Shown: positions 61,451 through 64,000 of the stretch, one piece after another
Position numbering within the stretch: the stretch's first letter is position 1
Layout: every line of letters begins with the position of its first letter
NCBI RefSeq assembly: GCF_030316895.1
Contig: NZ_JASZYV010000001.1
Span: 1,736,001-1,800,000, forward strand
Direction of reading: 5' to 3'
DNA from: Variovorax dokdonensis
Lineage (GTDB): Bacteria; Pseudomonadota; Gammaproteobacteria; Burkholderiales; Burkholderiaceae_C
Length of the DNA stretch: 64,000 bases
Program-made: the position numbers and the translations under genes
The notes under the pieces: generated by a model
Told to the model about the DNA's origin: nothing
What the model saw: only the letters and a program-made list of their open reading frames with translations
Database searches by the model: none

Positions 61451-62913
61451 CGCTGCTTCATGCGCGGGCGGGGCATCTTCCCGGCTTGCTCGATGCCGAT
61501 GTGCGCTGGGAGCGGCTTGCGTTCGAGGCTGGCGGCGACCGGCTCGAAGTCGACGTGCCGACGCTCGATGCGGCGCAGATGCAGGCCTTGGCCGAGCGCG
61601 TCCGCCAGGCCAGCGCACGTCACCTGAAGACGATGACTGTGTCCGACATCATTGCGGTGATCGATCGCGCCGTCGCGCGGCTGCTCGATCGCGACGATCC
61701 CTTCCGCATCCAGGCCGAGCGGCTGCTGCCCATCGTCAGCGGCTTCGATGCTGACATGATCCGCAAAGGGCTTACGGGCTACCTGAAGACATTCCGCGCG
61801 CCGCAGCTCAAGCGCTTCGTCGCCGAGGACTTCGCCAATCCCAAGGTGCTCGACGAGTTCCAGCCCACACCCAAGGGCGGCGCGGTTCGCGCCTTCGGGC
61901 CCGATCTGCTGGTGCATTCATGGGCCGGCAATGTGCCGGCGTTGCCCTTGTGGAGCCTCGTCTGCGGGCTCCTGGCCAAGGCGGGCAGCGTCGGCAAGGT
62001 GCCGAGCGCGGAGCCGCTCTTTGCGGGTTGGTTCGCGCAATTGCTCGCCGAGGTACATCCGCCCTGGGCGGAATGCCTGGCCGTCGTCTGGTGGCGGGGC
62101 GCAGGCGACGAGGCCGCTTCGACGCTCTTCGCCAAGGCCGACACCGTGATGGCTTATGGCGGCAACGAGGCGCTCGATGCCCTGCGCCGGCGCCTGCCGG
62201 CCAGCACGCGCTTTCTGCCGCACGGGCACAAGCTGGGCGTGGGCCTGGTGGCCGCGTCGGCACTCGACGCACTGCATGGCCCACGCCAGGCGCGCCTCGC
62301 GGCGTGGGACGTGGCGCGCTACGACCAGCAGGGCTGCTATTCGCCGCATGTGTTCTACGTGGAGCGCGGCGGCGCGGTATCGCCGCGGCAGTTTGCCGAC
62401 TACCTTGCTGCCGAACTGGCCAACCTGCATTGCCGCTATCCGCGACGCACGCTCTTGCTCGAAGACTCGGCCGCCATGGCTCGCTGGCGGCAGGCCGTCG
62501 AATGGCAGGCCATGGGCGAGGCGGGCGATTCGGTCAGCCTGATCGCCGATGGCGCCGCCGATTGGGGCGTGGCCCACTTCGAGCGCATGCAGCCGCTTGC
62601 ACCCACCGCCTTGCAACGGCATGTGCAGGTGATCGCGGTGGAGCACTTCGATGAGGTGATGCCGCAACTGGCACCGCATGCGCGATTCCTGCAGACCGCC
62701 GGTGTCGCCGCCGCGCCGGCCGAACTGTTCCGCCTGGCCGAGCAACTGGGCGCCGTGGGCGTGACGCGCATCAGCGCCATCGGTTCGATGACCACGCCGC
62801 AGGCCGGCTGGCACCACGACGGCCGCTTCAGCCTTTTGGACCTGATGCGCATGACGGAGATCGAGGCGTCGGCAGAACACTCGGCCGACGACTTCGCGCC
62901 TTATGCCGATTGA
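61447..62913 (+). CDS. LuxC-like acyl-CoA/fatty-acid reductase
   Basis: The 488-residue protein matches LuxC, an aldehyde-dehydrogenase-fold NADPH-dependent reductase that takes an acyl group from LuxE or acyl-CoA and makes a fatty aldehyde. The nucleophile Cys is about residue 297, in DQQGCYSPHVFYVE. HSWAGNVPALPLWSLVCGLL and MAYGGNEALDALRR are family-typical cofactor and structural segments. With the preceding gene it would form an acid-to-aldehyde reductase. It is slightly longer than Vibrio LuxC. It overlaps the downstream ABC ATPase gene by 11 bases, so all are one unit. No luxAB or luxD is in the window. Confidence 0.87.
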   Translation: MTLLHARAGHLPGLLDADVRWERLAFEAGGDRLEVDVPTLDAAQMQALAERVRQASARHLKTMTVSDIIAVIDRAVARLLDRDDPFRIQAERLLPIVSGFDADMIRKGLTGYLKTFRAPQLKRFVAEDFANPKVLDEFQPTPKGGAVRAFGPDLLVHSWAGNVPALPLWSLVCGLLAKAGSVGKVPSAEPLFAGWFAQLLAEVHPPWAECLAVVWWRGAGDEAASTLFAKADTVMAYGGNEALDALRRRLPASTRFLPHGHKLGVGLVAASALDALHGPRQARLAAWDVARYDQQGCYSPHVFYVERGGAVSPRQFADYLAAELANLHCRYPRRTLLLEDSAAMARWRQAVEWQAMGEAGDSVSLIADGAADWGVAHFERMQPLAPTALQRHVQVIAVEHFDEVMPQLAPHARFLQTAGVAAAPAELFRLAEQLGAVGVTRISAIGSMTTPQAGWHHDGRFSLLDLMRMTEIEASAEHSADDFAPYAD

Positions 62914-63673
62914 AGTCGCCCAACCCATGAGTTTTCTCGACATCGATGGCGTCAGCTTCACCTATCCGGGCTTCGACACCGTGGTTCGGGGCGTGAGCTG
63001 GCGCGTGGGCGAGGGCGAAGTGCATTGCCTGGTGGGCCGCAGCGGATGCGGCAAGACCACCTTGCTCAAGCTGGCGGCGGGGCTGCTGCGTCCGCAATCG
63101 GGGCGGATTCTCCTGCGGGGCAGGGAGGTGAAGGCCCCCGGGCCGCAACTGGGCTTCGTGTTCCAGCAGCCCAACCTGCTCGAATGGCAGCGCGTGATCG
63201 ACAACGTGCTGCTGCCCGTGACCCTGCAGCGTCGGGCGGGCGCACAGGACATCGAACGCGCGCAGATGCTGCTGGGTCAACTGGGCCTGCAAGGCCATGC
63301 CCAGCGCTATCCAAGGCACTTGTCTGGCGGGCAGCAAAGCCGCGTGGCCCTGGCCCGCGCCTTGATGCTCGAGCCGGCGCTGCTGCTGCTCGACGAGCCT
63401 TTCGCGGCGCTCGATGCCATCACGCGGGGCGAGTTGCAGGACGACCTGCTGCGCATGTGCCGGGCTCGGCGCACCACGGTCATGTTCGTCACGCACGACA
63501 TCGCCGAAGCGGTCTACCTCGGCGACAGGGTGGCGCAGATGCGCGAGGGGCGCATCGTGCAGGACCTGTCGGTCGACCTGGGCGCGCAGCGCACCCAGGC
63601 CTTGCGATACGGCGCCGAATTCAACCGCTACTGCGCACAGGTGCTGGGCGCGATGGACGAGGTCGCGGCATGA
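62903..63673 (+). CDS. ABC transporter ATP-binding protein (SsuB/TauB type)
   Basis: The 256-residue ATPase has Walker A GRSGCGKTT near residue 47, Q-loop LGFVFQQPNLLEWQRV with the Asn-Leu-Leu typical of nitrate/sulfonate/taurine importers, signature LSGGQQSRVALARAL, Walker B LLLLDEPFAALDAIT and switch His in VMFVTHDIAEAV. It works with the permease encoded directly downstream with a four-base overlap. The start is either ATG at 62903 (overlapping the LuxC-like gene) or ATG at 62927 (MSFLDIDGVSF). Confidence 0.88.
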   Translation: MPIEVAQPMSFLDIDGVSFTYPGFDTVVRGVSWRVGEGEVHCLVGRSGCGKTTLLKLAAGLLRPQSGRILLRGREVKAPGPQLGFVFQQPNLLEWQRVIDNVLLPVTLQRRAGAQDIERAQMLLGQLGLQGHAQRYPRHLSGGQQSRVALARALMLEPALLLLDEPFAALDAITRGELQDDLLRMCRARRTTVMFVTHDIAEAVYLGDRVAQMREGRIVQDLSVDLGAQRTQALRYGAEFNRYCAQVLGAMDEVAA

Positions 63674-64000
63674 AGGCCTCGGCACGTTCCGGCTCGCTGG
63701 CCGCCTTGTGTCTTCTCGCCATGCTGCTGGGCGGCTGGGAATGGGCTTCGCGCCATTGGGGCCTGTCGGCGTTGGTATTGCCGGCACCTTCGAGCGTGGC
63801 CCGAAGCCTGTGGTCCGGCCTCGTTTCCGGCTACCTGTGGCCGCACATCGTCGTCACGGCGACCGAGCTGATGCTGGGCCTCGCAGCCGGATGCGCGCTT
63901 GGCTTCGTGGCCGGACTGCTGCTGGCCGAGTCGCCCTGGCTCGATCGCGTGGTCAAGCCGTACTTGGTGGTGAGCCAGGTCGTTCCCAAGCTCGCGCTGG
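63670..64000 (+). CDS. ABC transporter permease (SsuC/TauC type), 5' part
   Basis: The first 110 codons are in the window. A span LAALCLLAMLLGGWEWASRH is followed by LPAPSSVARSLWSGLVSGYL, the P-x-P-x-x-V motif of this family, then ATELMLGLAAGCALGFVAGL and LVVSQVVPKLAL at the edge. It is the channel subunit of the importer whose ATPase precedes it. The binding protein must lie further right. The ligand (sulfonate, taurine, aromatic or pyrimidine-like) cannot be told from this part. Confidence 0.85.
   Translation, partial: MKASARSGSLAALCLLAMLLGGWEWASRHWGLSALVLPAPSSVARSLWSGLVSGYLWPHIVVTATELMLGLAAGCALGFVAGLLLAESPWLDRVVKPYLVVSQVVPKLAL

Noticed and set aside
60374..62913. Complete lux bioluminescence operon
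   Set aside because: luxE- and luxC-like genes are present, but no luxA, luxB, luxD or luxG is found in the window, so luminescence is not supported.

Overview
The window is high-GC, densely packed bacterial DNA with long runs of genes joined by 4-base ATGA stop/start overlaps. It carries five members of the Bug/TTT tripartite-transport receptor family (one of them a fragment), several LysR regulators, LivKHMGF-type transport and many VOC, GST and fumarylacetoacetate-hydrolase (FAH) family enzymes. This points to a betaproteobacterium of the Burkholderiales, most like the Comamonadaceae (Variovorax/Acidovorax type). That placement is inferred from gene families and was not tested by alignment. 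I saw no tRNA, rRNA, CRISPR array, transposase, integrase or prophage gene; the content is catabolic and accessory chromosome.

Layout. 1-15.5 kb: two divergent operons around a GntR/FCD regulator. The left arm has a GST, a two-component flavin monooxygenase with its reductase, a two-domain extradiol dioxygenase, an MFS carrier and an FAH hydrolase. The right arm has a one-domain extradiol-type dioxygenase, a complete LivKHMGF importer, a flavodoxin-fold reductase, SnoaL-like and YciI proteins, a Bug receptor, a second GST and a second FAH hydrolase. Together they look like uptake, hydroxylation, ring cleavage and hydrolysis of an aromatic compound. 15.5-19.9 kb: AraC regulator diverging from an MFS carrier, an unrecognised 208-aa protein and a zinc alcohol dehydrogenase. 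19.9-24.2 kb: a CocE/NonD hydrolase and a lipoprotein alpha/beta hydrolase. 24.4-27 kb: a TetR regulator facing a TetX-like FAD monooxygenase across a shared operator-promoter, then a small cytochrome c.

27-34.6 kb: a YSC84/SYLF lipoprotein, a LysR regulator with two helix-turn-helix domains diverging from three tandem Bug receptors, a terminator, a secreted PPC-like protein, the 3' remnant of a further Bug receptor and another LysR regulator. 34.6-42.4 kb: MscS channel, GH15 glucoamylase/trehalase-type enzyme, a Pat-like acyl-CoA synthetase/GNAT fusion with a shortened ATP-grasp part, UspA, and small conserved proteins. 42.4-49.7 kb: a sugar or polyol operon (ROK regulator, RbsA/RbsC/RbsB-like importer, sugar isomerase/epimerase, Gfo/Idh/MocA dehydrogenase) behind a perfect palindromic operator. 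49.7-51.6 kb: MarR regulator plus MFS exporter. 51.6-58.4 kb: PaoABC-type periplasmic aldehyde oxidoreductase with a proline-rich small protein, topoisomerase IB and a PQQ-type sugar dehydrogenase lipoprotein.

58.6-64 kb: a DUF2383 protein, a dihydrofolate-reductase-fold protein and a small protein, then a luxE-luxC pair (acyl-protein synthetase and acyl-CoA/fatty-acid reductase) with no luciferase genes in view. That pair is coupled to a SsuBC/TauBC-type ABC importer that runs off the window end. The luxEC-ABC unit and the double aromatic ring-cleavage locus are the parts most likely to hold an undescribed pathway.
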